DNA of 64,000 nt from Bog-756 sp963839925. GTDB taxonomy: Bacteria; Actinomycetota; Acidimicrobiia; Acidimicrobiales; RAAP-2. Below, one piece after another: positions 7,961 through 16,462 of this stretch. Each line of letters starts with the position of its first letter. The first letter of the stretch is position 1. The notes below the pieces were generated by a model. That model was not told the DNA's origin. It saw only the letters and a program-made list of their open reading frames with translations, and made no database searches. The stretch is taken from assembly GCA_963839925.1 (NCBI GenBank), contig CAWIWV010000001.1, positions 1,984,001 to 2,048,000 of the forward strand. The letters are read 5' to 3'. A program made the position numbers and the translations under genes.

Positions 7961-8365
7961 CTACCGGTCCGGCTCCGCCGGGGACCTCCATTCGATGCGG
8001 GGCGCATCGAGCCAGAGGTGTTCGAGGTCGTAGAACGTTCGGGCCTCGTCCAGAAAGACGTGCACCAGAAAGTCCCCGTAGTCCATCAGCACCCAGCGTG
8101 CGTCATCGAGTCCCTCCACCCGGATCGGTGCAACGCCGACGGCCTTGACCTGGAGCTCGACCTCGTCGACGATGGCCCTGACCTGACGAACGTTGCGGCC
8201 GCTGGTCACGACGAAGGCGTCGGTGACCCCGAGCAGCTCGCCCATCGCGAGGATGGTGGTGTCCTCGCCCAGCTTGGCGTCTGCGGCGCGGGCCGCGACG
8301 ATGCACGGTTCGACCGTCATGGGCTCAGCGTCCTCGATGACTGGCATGGTACTGATCGTTGTCAA
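7961..8365 (-). CDS. rsfS: Ribosomal silencing factor RsfS
   Basis: A 134-aa protein of the RsfS/DUF143/Iojap family. It binds L14 on the 50S subunit and blocks subunit joining when nutrients are scarce. Characteristic segments are DAKLGEDTTILAMGELLGVTD, VTSGRNVRQVRAIVDEVE, WVLMDYGDFLVHVF and FYDLEHLW. The best start is TTG at 8365 with a perfect AGGAGGT five or six bases upstream. ATG codons at 8347 and 8320 are alternatives with poorer spacing. It lies downstream of nadD, as in most actinobacteria, separated here by a small membrane-protein gene. The gene converges on the GerMN gene with a 17-nt gap. Confidence 0.92.
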   Translation of the reverse strand: MTTISTMPVIEDAEPMTVEPCIVAARAADAKLGEDTTILAMGELLGVTDAFVVTSGRNVRQVRAIVDEVELQVKAVGVAPIRVEGLDDARWVLMDYGDFLVHVFLDEARTFYDLEHLWLDAPRIEWRSPAEPDR

Positions 8366-8506
8366 CGGTGACCTCCTTGGGGCGCGGGCGCGCGCCGAGA
8401 ATCGATGGAGCAAGGGTTTGGATCAGCGAACTGAGGTGTTGCGGTCGAAGGGGCGGAGTGTCGGCTCGGAAGGGTGCGGCGGAGGCTCAACGGGCCGACG
8501 TCATGG

Positions 8507-8722
8507 TCAACGTGCCAGGGCCACCAGCAACAGGGTGACCGCGGTGCACGCGGCCACCAACAGGGCGCAGGCAACCGTAATGCGCCGCCGTCGCCTGCGG
8601 GCGACACGCAGCTCGCGCCGGCCTTCCGCGGGGGACACCGGGTCTGACAGGACTTCGGGCCCGGCGTGCGCAGGATGAAGATCGGGCTCGTACCGCTCGG
8701 AGACCCCTATCCCGACACTCAT
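8507..8722 (-). CDS. Small single-pass membrane protein with Arg-rich stop
   Basis: A 71-aa protein with a polar N-terminal half, a run of six arginines (about residues 43-48) and one hydrophobic helix at the C-terminus (about 50-69). It should sit in the membrane with the N-terminus inside. Its ATG overlaps the nadD stop as ATGA, with GAGGAG immediately upstream, so it is translationally coupled. In many actinobacteria a LytR-CpsA-Psr protein lies between nadD and rsfS. The cytoplasmic-tail-plus-one-helix layout resembles the start of such a protein without its catalytic domain. That link is speculative. Between its stop and rsfS are 141 nt without a gene. Confidence 0.6.
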   Translation of the reverse strand: MSVGIGVSERYEPDLHPAHAGPEVLSDPVSPAEGRRELRVARRRRRRITVACALLVAACTAVTLLLVALAR

Positions 8723-9318
8723 CTCCTCGTAGCGTACAGACCCCGCCGGCGAATGCAGCGGATCACCCCCTCGGGGATCCACCGGTCGACGGGAAGTCCA
8801 GCTTCGAGCCTCTCCCGCAGCTCGGTGCTCGAGACGTCGAAGGGGGCGACCGGGACGGTGACCGCGTGCCAGCCGGCCGGGATCGGGACCGGCGGGGCCC
8901 CCGGCCTGCCCACCACGGCCAAGGTGACAAGTGCGCGAAGTGCGGGCTCCTCGTGCCAGGTGGTGAGCCCGCCCACCACGTCCGAACCCACCACCAGGAA
9001 CAACGCTGCCCCCGGGTTGTCCCGTTGGAGCTCGCGGATGGTGTCGATGGAGTAGGTGGGTCCCCCGCGATCGATCTCCATCCTCGAGGGCTCGAGGCCC
9101 GGCCGGGCCGACGCTGCCGCCTCGACCATCGCAAAACGGTCCTCGGCAGGGGTGAGTGCCCGGTCGTCCTCCTTCTGCCAGGGCTGGTTGGCGACGACCA
9201 ACAACATCCGGTCGAGACCCAAGCAGGTTCGCACTGCGTCGGCCACCTCGAGATGTGCGGCGTGGACCGGGTCGAAGGTCCCTCCGAAGATACCGATCCG
9301 AGGGGGGCGCTCCCCCAC
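8719..9318 (-). CDS. nadD: Nicotinate-mononucleotide adenylyltransferase
   Basis: A 199-aa enzyme that adenylates nicotinate mononucleotide to deamido-NAD in NAD synthesis. The nucleotidyltransferase signature IGIFGGTFDPVHAAHL is at the N-terminus, and the C-terminal ISSTxxR-like motif appears as FDVSSTELRERL. VVANQPWQKEDD and PTYSIDTIREL are also family features. The GTG start at 9318 is 2 nt from the preceding gene's stop; an open frame extends further but has no family similarity. It is coupled with the small membrane protein and rsfS downstream, the usual nadD-rsfS neighbourhood. Confidence 0.93.
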   Translation of the reverse strand: MGERPPRIGIFGGTFDPVHAAHLEVADAVRTCLGLDRMLLVVANQPWQKEDDRALTPAEDRFAMVEAAASARPGLEPSRMEIDRGGPTYSIDTIRELQRDNPGAALFLVVGSDVVGGLTTWHEEPALRALVTLAVVGRPGAPPVPIPAGWHAVTVPVAPFDVSSTELRERLEAGLPVDRWIPEGVIRCIRRRGLYATRR

Positions 9319-9320
9319 CC

Positions 9321-10250
9321 TCAGGTCCCGGCCAGCGCGCTCACCACCGGCGCGAACGTCTCGAGCTCGGCCTCGTGCACCACCACGTAGGAGAAGCCGA
9401 AGAGCTCCCGACGCTCGCGCAGCGATTCGGCGATCTGATCGACCGACCCGACCATCACCAGGGGCGACTCGGCGACGTCCTCGGGCGAGACCGACAGGGC
9501 CGATGCCAGTCCGGCGATGGCCTCCTCCCGGTTGGGAACGATCTGGACGATGAAGGTCAGGCACTGCAGTTCGAGGTCGTCGAACCGGCTGCCCGCCGCC
9601 TCGCGGATCCACCCGACCCGGCGGTGGTAGTACTCGGCTTTCGTGGTCTCGAGGACCTCGGGGCCGATGTAGCCGGCGGCGAGGCTCGGGTTGACCCCGA
9701 CGATGTCGGCCTCGCGGGCGGCAATCGTGAGGACCCGCTGTCCGCCTCCACCGATGATGATCCGCGGATGGGGTCGCTGTGCCGGGGTCGGCGTCCCGAC
9801 CGCATCGGTGATCTGGTAGTGCTCGCCCTTGAAGGTGGTCTCGCCGTTCGACCACAGTGACTTCATGATCGCCAGGCTCTCGGCCATGCGGGAGATGCGG
9901 ATTCCGGCAGCGTCCTCGCGGATGCCCGATTGGTCGTAGTCACTGGTCATCCAGCCGGCACCGAGTCCGAATTCGACCCGACCCTCGGAGAACAGGTCGA
10001 GGGTGGCGATCTCCTTGGCCAACACCACCGGGTGGCGGTAGTCGTTGCCGAACACGAGCGATCCCACCCGCAACGTCGAGGTCGCCTCGGCGGCGACGGT
10101 GAGCGCCACCAGGGGTCCGAACTGGTCTTCGAAGTGATCGGGGATGAACAGCGTCGAGTATCCGAGGCTCTCGACCTTCTGGGCCGTCGAGCGCCATCCT
10201 GCAGCGTTTTCGGATCGGGACAGCTGGACGCCGAATCGAAAGGGGTGCAT
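9321..10250 (-). CDS. LLM-class F420-dependent oxidoreductase (TIGR03621-like)
   Basis: A 309-aa luciferase-like TIM-barrel enzyme expected to use coenzyme F420 for hydride transfer. Family segments include FRFGVQLSRSE, LGYSTLFIPDHFEDQFGPLVALT, GNDYRHPVVLAKEIATLDLFSEGR and a PRIIIGGGG motif in the flavin-site strand. It most resembles the MSMEG_2516 group from memory. The substrate is unknown. The ATG at 10250 lies 6 nt after a TAGGCT box and the gene is divergent from aroG with only 37 nt between them. It reads into nadD with a 2-nt gap, so it may drive the nadD-rsfS genes. Confidence 0.85.
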   Translation of the reverse strand: MHPFRFGVQLSRSENAAGWRSTAQKVESLGYSTLFIPDHFEDQFGPLVALTVAAEATSTLRVGSLVFGNDYRHPVVLAKEIATLDLFSEGRVEFGLGAGWMTSDYDQSGIREDAAGIRISRMAESLAIMKSLWSNGETTFKGEHYQITDAVGTPTPAQRPHPRIIIGGGGQRVLTIAAREADIVGVNPSLAAGYIGPEVLETTKAEYYHRRVGWIREAAGSRFDDLELQCLTFIVQIVPNREEAIAGLASALSVSPEDVAESPLVMVGSVDQIAESLRERRELFGFSYVVVHEAELETFAPVVSALAGT

Positions 10251-10256
10251 GTCCGG

Positions 10257-10262
10257 AGCCTA
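10257..10262 (-). promoter_or_regulatory. Leaderless -10 box (TAGGCT) of the LLM oxidoreductase
   Basis: TAGGCT ends 6 nt before the ATG at 10250, with no ribosome binding site. It is back to back with the aroG box at 10276-10281. Confidence 0.55.
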
Positions 10263-10275
10263 GGCCCGAAGGCTT

Positions 10276-10281
10276 TACGCT
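10276..10281 (+). promoter_or_regulatory. Leaderless -10 box (TACGCT) of aroG
   Basis: TACGCT ends 6 nt before the GTG at 10288. Its upstream -35 region would overlap the divergent LLM promoter, so the two may compete or be co-regulated. Confidence 0.55.
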
Positions 10282-10287
10282 GTTGCG

Positions 10288-11646
10288 GTGGCTCCCCGAC
10301 CCGACCCCGGTGCATGGGCACCTGACAGCTGGCGCTCCAAGCCTGCCGGCCAGCAGCCGGCGTGGCCGGACGATGCCGAGCTCAAGTCGGTCCACACCCA
10401 CCTGAGCAGCCTTCCCCCACTCGTCTTCGCCGGCGAAGCCCGACATCTCACCCACGCGCTCGGGGAGGCGGCCGGCGGACGCGCCTTCTTGCTCCAGGCG
10501 GGCGACTGCGCCGAGTCGTTCTCCGAGTTCAACGCCGACTCGATCCGCGACAAGCTGAAGGTGATCCTGCAGATGGCGGTCGTGCTGACCTACGGGGCCG
10601 GCGTGCCGGTGATCAAGGTCGGTCGCATCGCCGGGCAGTTCGCCAAGCCCCGAAGCTCACCCACCGAGCTCGTCGGGGACCAGGTGATCGATTCCTTCCG
10701 AGGCCACATGGTCAACGACGATCTGCCCGAAGCGGCAGCCCGGGTTCCCGATCCGAAACGGCTGATCACCGCGTACCAACAGTCGGTGTCGACGCTCAAC
10801 CTGCTCCGGGCCTTCACCAAGGGTGGGTTCGCGAGCCTGACCCAGGTCCATGCGTGGAATCAGCAGTTCGTGGCGTCGTCCAACGAAGGACAGCGATTCG
10901 AGGGGATGGCCGACGGCATCGACCGGGCCCTCCGGTTCATGGCTGCCTGCGGGATCAACCTGACCGCCGAGGGCTCGTTGCACGAGGTCGACTTCTGGAC
11001 CAGCCACGAGGCGCTCATCCTCGATTACGAGGAAGCGCTCACCCGGCGCGACTCGTTGACGGAGAAGTGGTACGACTGCTCGGCGCACATGCTCTGGGTG
11101 GGCGAGCGCACCCGCCAGCTTGACGGTGCGCACTGCGAGTTCCTCTCGGGTATCGACAATCCGGTGGCATCCAAGGTCGGTTCCGGCGCTGCCCCCGATG
11201 AGGTGATCGGCCTCTGCGAGCGGCTCAACCCCGACCGGATCCCCGGCCGGCTCACGCTGATCACCCGGATGGGGGTCGACGCGATCGAAACAGCCCTCCC
11301 CCCGCTGCTGCGCGCGGTGCGCGACGAAGGGCACCCGGTGTTGTGGGTCTGTGATCCGATGCATGGCAACACCTTCACCGCCGACGGGGGGAAGAAAACC
11401 CGGCGGTTCGACGACATCGTCGGCGAGCTCGAAAGCTTTTTTCGGTGTCACCGCGAGGTCGGAACCTGGCCCGGCGGTGTGCACGTGGAGCTGACCGGCG
11501 ACGACGTGACCGAGTGCCTCGGCGGGGTCGAGGACATCGGCGAGGATCAGCTGCACCAGCGCTACACGACCACCTGCGACCCGAGGCTCAACGCGCGCCA
11601 GTCCCTCGACTTGGCGTTCGACCTCGCCGAGCTACTGCGAGGCTGA
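10288..11646 (+). CDS. aroG: 3-deoxy-7-phosphoheptulonate synthase, class II
   Basis: A 452-aa class II (plant/Mycobacterium AroG type) DAHP synthase. It condenses phosphoenolpyruvate and erythrose 4-phosphate in the first step of the shikimate pathway. Typical motifs are LLQAGDCAESFSEF (with the metal-ligand Cys), KVGRIAGQFAKPRS, GEASLHEVDFWTSHEAL-like text, SGIDNPVASKVG, LITRMG, WVCDPMHGNT and HVELTGDDVTEC. The GTG start fits the leaderless spacing and matches the normal N-terminal position for the family. It is followed 8 nt later by a secreted protein gene on the same strand that has no obvious link to aromatic synthesis. Confidence 0.95.
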   Translation: MAPRPDPGAWAPDSWRSKPAGQQPAWPDDAELKSVHTHLSSLPPLVFAGEARHLTHALGEAAGGRAFLLQAGDCAESFSEFNADSIRDKLKVILQMAVVLTYGAGVPVIKVGRIAGQFAKPRSSPTELVGDQVIDSFRGHMVNDDLPEAAARVPDPKRLITAYQQSVSTLNLLRAFTKGGFASLTQVHAWNQQFVASSNEGQRFEGMADGIDRALRFMAACGINLTAEGSLHEVDFWTSHEALILDYEEALTRRDSLTEKWYDCSAHMLWVGERTRQLDGAHCEFLSGIDNPVASKVGSGAAPDEVIGLCERLNPDRIPGRLTLITRMGVDAIETALPPLLRAVRDEGHPVLWVCDPMHGNTFTADGGKKTRRFDDIVGELESFFRCHREVGTWPGGVHVELTGDDVTECLGGVEDIGEDQLHQRYTTTCDPRLNARQSLDLAFDLAELLRG

Positions 11647-11654
11647 CCCAGAGA

Positions 11655-13262
11655 ATGCTCGCCAGCAACGAGGTCCGATCCACACTCGCCCGCTTGGTCG
11701 TGCTGGCCGTGTTGGTCGCCACGGTGACCGTGGTCGGAGCCACCACCTCTGGCGCGGCGCCGACGCAGGCAACCACCGCGACCAAGCCGGCGACCGCCCG
11801 CACCGCCAAGGTCTCCGCGTACTGGCTCGTCGCCTCGGACGGAGGGGTGTTCTCCTTTGGCGGAGCAGGTTTCTACGGCTCGACAGGCGGCATGCACCTC
11901 AACAAGCCGATCGTCGGCATGGCCGGCACGTCCGACAGCCTGGGCTACTGGCTGGTCGCTTCGGACGGCGGGATCTTCGCCTTCGGTGACGCCGCGTTCT
12001 ACGGGTCGATGGGCGGGACGCGGCTCAACAAACCGGTGGTCGGGATGGCGGCCAACCCCAACGGCAAGGGGTACTGGATGGTCGCCTCTGACGGCGGCAT
12101 CTTCTCCTTCGGCAGCGCCCCGTTCTACGGATCGATGGGTGCGCACCATCTCAATCAACCCGTAGTCGGGATGGCGGCAACGCCCGACGGGAAGGGCTAC
12201 TGGTTGGTGGCGGCCGACGGAGGCATCTTCGCCTTCGGCGATGCGAGGTTCTTCGGATCGACCGGCAACATCCACCTCAACCAACCCATCGTCGGGATGA
12301 CCACCGCACCGGGCGGCAAGGGCTACTGGTTCACCGCCGCCGACGGCGGGGTGTTCGCCTTCGGGCAGGCGCCCTTCTACGGCTCCCTCGGCGACGTACC
12401 CCAAAGCCGGCCCATCGTCGCGATGGCCGCCGACCGACAGGGCAACGGCTACTGGTTCACCAATCAGAACGGCGCGGTCACCGCCTACGGCGGCGCCGTC
12501 TACTGGGGCTCGGCACCGCAGGTGCTCAACGAGCCGGTGGTGGGCATGGCAGAAGCCGACGCCACCGGGCACTTCACCGGCTCCGCGTACCCGTCGGGAA
12601 GCTACGGATACGACATCTCGAACTACCAGTGCGGGAACCTGCCCCCGTCTCCCCACACCGTCGGCTTGGTGCAAGTGGTGGGCGTCTCGATGGGCAGCAC
12701 CAATCCTTGCCTCGGAGCAGAGGCGGCCTGGGCAGGCGCGGGGCTCAACCTCTACGTCTATCTGACCTACGGAGTGGCTTCGAGCAGCAACGACCCGGCC
12801 TGCCAAACCAGTGCCTCGCCGACTGCCTGCAACTTCGGCTTCGATGCCGCGCTCGACGCGTTCTCCAAGGCCACTGCCGCCAGGATTGACACCTCGGTGA
12901 GCTGGTGGCTCGACATCGAGCCCGCTCCTCCGGGTACTCCCGCATGGTCCTCTGACCTCGCAGCCAACGCGGCGCTCGTGCAGGGGGCCATCGACGGACT
13001 CCACTTCGAGGGGTTGAACGGCGTCGGCATCTATGCCAGCCCCGGATCCTGGACGGGGATCGTCGGCTCCGGGTACTCGCCTGCAGTTCCCTACTGGGCT
13101 GCCGACTGGGACATCGCCCCGGCGGTCACCTGCTCCAACGTCAAGTCGCTGTACCGGGGGCTTCCCCGCGGTCCGGTCCAGGTCGTGCAGTACAGTTCGC
13201 CGAGCTTCCCCTACCCCGCCGGCGGGATGAGCACCGCCTTCGACGACGACTACGCCTGTTGA
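11655..13262 (+). CDS. Secreted protein: six SDGG repeats plus glycoside-hydrolase-like (DUF1906/GH25-type) domain
   Basis: A 535-aa exported protein. A signal peptide (LARLVVLAVLVATVTVVGAT) is followed by six tandem repeats of about 42 residues starting YWLVASDGGVFSFG and ending LNKPIVGMA, at roughly residues 55-310. The C-terminal 210 residues begin YGYDISNYQCG and contain WWLDIEPA, YASPGSW and PVQVVQYS. This resembles the TIM-barrel lysozyme-like DUF1906/GH25 fold, with Asp and Glu in catalytic-like positions. It may bind and cleave wall polymer outside the cell. The start ATG at 11655 follows the aroG stop by 8 nt with only a weak GAGA upstream. The repeats reappear in the protein at 49542-51845. 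Confidence 0.7.
   Translation: MLASNEVRSTLARLVVLAVLVATVTVVGATTSGAAPTQATTATKPATARTAKVSAYWLVASDGGVFSFGGAGFYGSTGGMHLNKPIVGMAGTSDSLGYWLVASDGGIFAFGDAAFYGSMGGTRLNKPVVGMAANPNGKGYWMVASDGGIFSFGSAPFYGSMGAHHLNQPVVGMAATPDGKGYWLVAADGGIFAFGDARFFGSTGNIHLNQPIVGMTTAPGGKGYWFTAADGGVFAFGQAPFYGSLGDVPQSRPIVAMAADRQGNGYWFTNQNGAVTAYGGAVYWGSAPQVLNEPVVGMAEADATGHFTGSAYPSGSYGYDISNYQCGNLPPSPHTVGLVQVVGVSMGSTNPCLGAEAAWAGAGLNLYVYLTYGVASSSNDPACQTSASPTACNFGFDAALDAFSKATAARIDTSVSWWLDIEPAPPGTPAWSSDLAANAALVQGAIDGLHFEGLNGVGIYASPGSWTGIVGSGYSPAVPYWAADWDIAPAVTCSNVKSLYRGLPRGPVQVVQYSSPSFPYPAGGMSTAFDDDYAC
11817..12567 (+). repeat. Six coding repeats of about 126 bp (SDGG/propeller-like)
   Basis: Six units encode the consensus YWxVASDGGxFxFGxAxFYGSxGxxxLNxPVVGMAxxxxGxG. 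Units 1-4 are close to consensus, while units 5 and 6 have diverged (TAADGG, TNQNGA). The length per unit and the Gly/aromatic spacing suggest blades of a beta-propeller, but this is inference. Confidence 0.75.
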
Positions 13263-13269
13263 CGGTCCC

Positions 13270-14043
13270 CTACGGGTTCGACCGGAAGTGGGCCACGTCG
13301 TTGTAGCCGAGGAGCCGCCACCGACCGTCATCGATCTCCCAGGTGGTGAGCGAGCCGTGCTCGGTGCGGAGCTTCAGGCGGGCCCCGGCCAATCCACCGT
13401 CGACCGGAATTTTGGCCAGCAATGATGCCTCGATCACCCCTGCGTGGCAGGCGACGACGACCAGCGCTCCGGGGTGAGCCGACGACAGTCGGTCCAGGGT
13501 CTCGGCGACCCGGTTGACGAACCCGGTCCAGCTCTCGCCACCGGGTGCGATCGGTTGCCCGGGGTCGTTGTCCCAATCGAGGGTGCCGAACTTCTCGGTG
13601 AACTCCGGCCACGAGAGCCCGTCGGCCTCACCGGGGTGCAGCTCGCAGAGCCCGCGATCCGTCACGACCCGCAGTGGGTCCACCGCCGTCCCGAGCAAGC
13701 TGGGCGCCACCAGCTCAGCGGTCTCGATCGCTCGAGGGAGCGTGCTCGCATAGAGCACGTCGGCGCCTTCCAACTCCCCGGTCTCCAACAGTCGGGCACG
13801 CAACTGCTCGATCTGAGCGCGGCCTCGATCGGTCAACCCTTCACAGCCGATCGGCCCGCCACAGACACCAGATACGTTGCACACCGCCTCGCCGTGACGG
13901 ATCAGCACCATCCGGGTCGCAGTCGGCGATGGCAGGCCCGTCGTCCGAACGCCTGCAGGAGGTGCGACCCCGGTGAGCCGGCTCCCGCCGGCGCCGGCGT
14001 CTGCTCCCGACAGTGCGTCGAATCCCACCGGCGCGGCGCTCAC
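13270..14043 (-). CDS. Histidine phosphatase (phosphoglycerate mutase-like) family protein
   Basis: A 257-aa protein of the histidine phosphatase superfamily. The catalytic RHG motif is in MVLIRHGEAVCN and the second His in VVVACHAGVIEA; Arg and Glu residues of the pocket are in YASTLPRAIETAE. About 40 residues precede the domain. The GTG start at 14043 overlaps the stop of the VWA gene by 4 nt, so it belongs to the proA-moxR-VWA transcription unit. The substrate is unknown; broad phosphatase or phosphoglycerate mutase activity are both possible. It converges with the secreted repeat protein, 7 nt apart. Confidence 0.85.
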   Translation of the reverse strand: MSAAPVGFDALSGADAGAGGSRLTGVAPPAGVRTTGLPSPTATRMVLIRHGEAVCNVSGVCGGPIGCEGLTDRGRAQIEQLRARLLETGELEGADVLYASTLPRAIETAELVAPSLLGTAVDPLRVVTDRGLCELHPGEADGLSWPEFTEKFGTLDWDNDPGQPIAPGGESWTGFVNRVAETLDRLSSAHPGALVVVACHAGVIEASLLAKIPVDGGLAGARLKLRTEHGSLTTWEIDDGRWRLLGYNDVAHFRSNP

Positions 14044-15536
14044 GCGAGCTCCCCGACGAACTTCTCGAGCTGGCGGAGGGTCCGGCACTCGACCACGTCG
14101 TCGCAGTGGACCGCATACTCCCCGACGATCGAGTCGCCCGAGTTCCAGTAGGTGCGGGGTTCGGGGTTGAGCCAGTAGACGTGGCGGGCCCGGGCCTGCA
14201 GCTCCTTGACCACCCACGCATGCGACGCGTGATAGTTGTTGCGGGCGTCCCCGAGCAGCAGCACGCTGGTGCGCGGGGTGATCTCCTCTCCCCACCGCTC
14301 CCAGAAGACGGTGAACGCGTGGCCGTAGTCCGAGTGGCCGTCGACCCAGACGACGTCGGCCTCGGTGTTGATCCGGTGCACCGCGTCGGCCGGATCGTCG
14401 GCTCCCTCGAAGAAGGAGCTCACCTCGTCGATCCCGTCGATGAACACGAAGCTGCGCACCTTGGAGAACTGGGTGCTGATGGCGTGGACCAGGTGGAGGG
14501 TGAAGCGTGCGAAGGAGGCCACCGAACCGGAGATGTCGGCGATCACCACGATCTCGGGTTTCGACGGGCGCGGATATCGGAACTTCGGATCGACCGGCAC
14601 GCCCCCGGTGGAGAGCGAGTGGCGCACGGTGGAGCGGAAGTCGAGCGGCCCCTTGCGGCCGTGCCGCCGCTTGCGGGCGAGACGAACCGCCAGCTTGCGA
14701 GAGAGCGGTTGCAACGACTTCCGCAACGCCACCAGTTCGTCGCGGCTGGCATGCATGACGTCGATGTCCTCGGGGAGCGGCTTGCGCAGCGATTTGGCCA
14801 GTGCCTCACTCCCCCGGTCGGCGACCAACCGTCGCCGAATCTCGTCTTCGATCTCGCGACGCAGCTGATCGATGCGCGAGCGGTACTCGTCTCGCAGCAG
14901 CCGCTCTTCGAGCGAGGTGAGGGTGGCCGGAGGCTCCACCAGGTCGAGCTGGGTGTCGCGGTCGAGCGACGAGGTCTCCGCACGGGCTGCCTCCACCAGC
15001 CGTTCGAGAACCCCGTCGAGATCGAGGTTCCGCAACGTCCGGTAGAGGTAGTAGGTCCCGCCCACCGGGCGGCCCGCCTCCATCCCCGCGTACCGGGACA
15101 CCGCCTGGCGGGCGACTGCCGCGACCATGGCGTCGTTGGCGCCGAGCAGCGCCTTGAACAGCAGGTCGGCGAGCTCCTCGGGAGTCATGTCCTGTTGTCC
15201 GCCGCCTCCCCCACCCCGGCCTCGGCCCCGCCGCTCACCAGAGCCGGCGAGTCCGTCCATCTCGGACTGGCTCTCCCCGTTCAGCTCGCCACCGTCCTGG
15301 CCGTCGATCCCGTACTCGGGGCCGCGCAGCGAGAAGTAGATCTCGAACGCGGTCTCGTACGCTCTCCAGTGGGACGACGACTTGACCAGGCTCGCACCGA
15401 GTGTGTACTTGATCGCCTCGCGATCCTCCAGCGGCACGTGGGTCAGCACTTCGGCCGCGTCGAGGTGCTCGGTGAGCGACACCGGGATGCCCGCCGCCCG
15501 GAGCTCGGCGACGAAGCCGGTGAGGAGATCGAGCAC
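14040..15536 (-). CDS. VWA domain (CoxE-like) protein
   Basis: A 498-aa protein with a C-terminal von Willebrand A domain of the CoxE type. The MIDAS metal site is visible as DISGS (in IVVIADISGSV), with further acidic residues in FVFIDGIDEV and LLLGDARNNY. The N-terminal half is helical, with a Gly-rich linker (RGRGRGGGGGG) near residue 110. It pairs with the MoxR ATPase upstream. MoxR-VWA pairs act as chaperone-like modules that assemble or activate enzymes or membrane complexes. The GTG start at 15536 has GGGAGG upstream and lies 14 nt after the moxR stop. The client is not identifiable here. Confidence 0.85.
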   Translation of the reverse strand: MLDLLTGFVAELRAAGIPVSLTEHLDAAEVLTHVPLEDREAIKYTLGASLVKSSSHWRAYETAFEIYFSLRGPEYGIDGQDGGELNGESQSEMDGLAGSGERRGRGRGGGGGGQQDMTPEELADLLFKALLGANDAMVAAVARQAVSRYAGMEAGRPVGGTYYLYRTLRNLDLDGVLERLVEAARAETSSLDRDTQLDLVEPPATLTSLEERLLRDEYRSRIDQLRREIEDEIRRRLVADRGSEALAKSLRKPLPEDIDVMHASRDELVALRKSLQPLSRKLAVRLARKRRHGRKGPLDFRSTVRHSLSTGGVPVDPKFRYPRPSKPEIVVIADISGSVASFARFTLHLVHAISTQFSKVRSFVFIDGIDEVSSFFEGADDPADAVHRINTEADVVWVDGHSDYGHAFTVFWERWGEEITPRTSVLLLGDARNNYHASHAWVVKELQARARHVYWLNPEPRTYWNSGDSIVGEYAVHCDDVVECRTLRQLEKFVGELA

Positions 15537-15550
15537 GGAGCCTCCCGCGC

Positions 15551-16462
15551 TCAGTCCGGGGTCTCCACCCCGGCCAACTCCTTTGCAGCCCGGTCGATGT
15601 CCGACTGGTACTTCAACAGGATGTGCAACGTGTCCCGCGCCTGTTCGACGTCGATCGACTCGACCCCGAGAAGCACCAGGGTTCGCGCCCAGTCGAGGGT
15701 CTCGGAGACCGACGGGTCCTTCTTCAGCTCGAGTGTCCGGATCGAACGGACGATGCGGGCGACCTGGTCGGCCAGCGCCTGGCTGATGCCAGGCACCCGG
15801 GTCTCGATGATCGCGCGCTCGCGGTCCAGCTGCGGATAGTCGATATGCAGGTAGAGGCAGCGGCGCTTCAGCGCTTCGGACAGCTCACGGGTGTTGTTGG
15901 AGGTGAGGAAGACCAAGGGGATCTGGGTCGCCCGGACAGTGCCCAGCTCGGGGATGGACACCTGGTACTCGGAGAGGATCTCGAGCAGGAGCGCCTCGGT
16001 CTCCAGCTCCACCCGGTCCACCTCGTCGATGAGCAGCACCACCGGCTCGGAAGCTCGGATCGCCTCGAGCAGCGGCCGGGTCAACAGGAACTCCTCGGAG
16101 AAGATGTCCTCTTCGAGCTCCTGCCAGGTCTGGCCGGAGTCCGCCTGGATCCGCAGGAGCTGCTTCTTGTAGTTCCACTCGTAGAGGGCCTTGGACTCGT
16201 CCAGACCCTCGTAGCACTGGAGGCGGATCAGCCTGCTCCCGGTCAGCCGGGCCACCGACTTGGCCAACTCGGTCTTACCGGTGCCGGCGGGGCCCTCGAC
16301 GAGCACGGGCTTTGCCAGGCGATCGGCCAGGAAGACCACGCCCGAGATGCCCTCGTCGGCGAGATACTGCACGCCGGCCAGGCCCTCGCGGACATCGGTG
16401 ATCGAGTCGAATCGTGGGGGACCCGCAAGTGGGAACCCCGAAGAGATCTCCACTCCGCTCAC
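15551..16462 (-). CDS. MoxR-family AAA+ ATPase
   Basis: A 303-aa AAA+ ATPase. The Walker A motif GPAGTGKT is at residues 57-64 and Walker B is VVLLIDEVDR. A sensor-like FLTSNNTRELSEALKRRC segment and a C-terminal helical lid follow. Its GTG start overlaps the proA stop as GTGA, and it is followed by the VWA gene. The pair forms a typical MoxR-VWA module. Coupling to proA looks like chance fusion of operons rather than a proline-related role. Confidence 0.88.
   Translation of the reverse strand: MSGVEISSGFPLAGPPRFDSITDVREGLAGVQYLADEGISGVVFLADRLAKPVLVEGPAGTGKTELAKSVARLTGSRLIRLQCYEGLDESKALYEWNYKKQLLRIQADSGQTWQELEEDIFSEEFLLTRPLLEAIRASEPVVLLIDEVDRVELETEALLLEILSEYQVSIPELGTVRATQIPLVFLTSNNTRELSEALKRRCLYLHIDYPQLDRERAIIETRVPGISQALADQVARIVRSIRTLELKKDPSVSETLDWARTLVLLGVESIDVEQARDTLHILLKYQSDIDRAAKELAGVETPD

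Noticed and set aside
13270..14295. Longer version of the histidine phosphatase starting near 14295
   Set aside because: The extra 84 codons overlap the VWA gene and read as unrelated Arg-rich text. The GTG overlapping the VWA stop is the better start.
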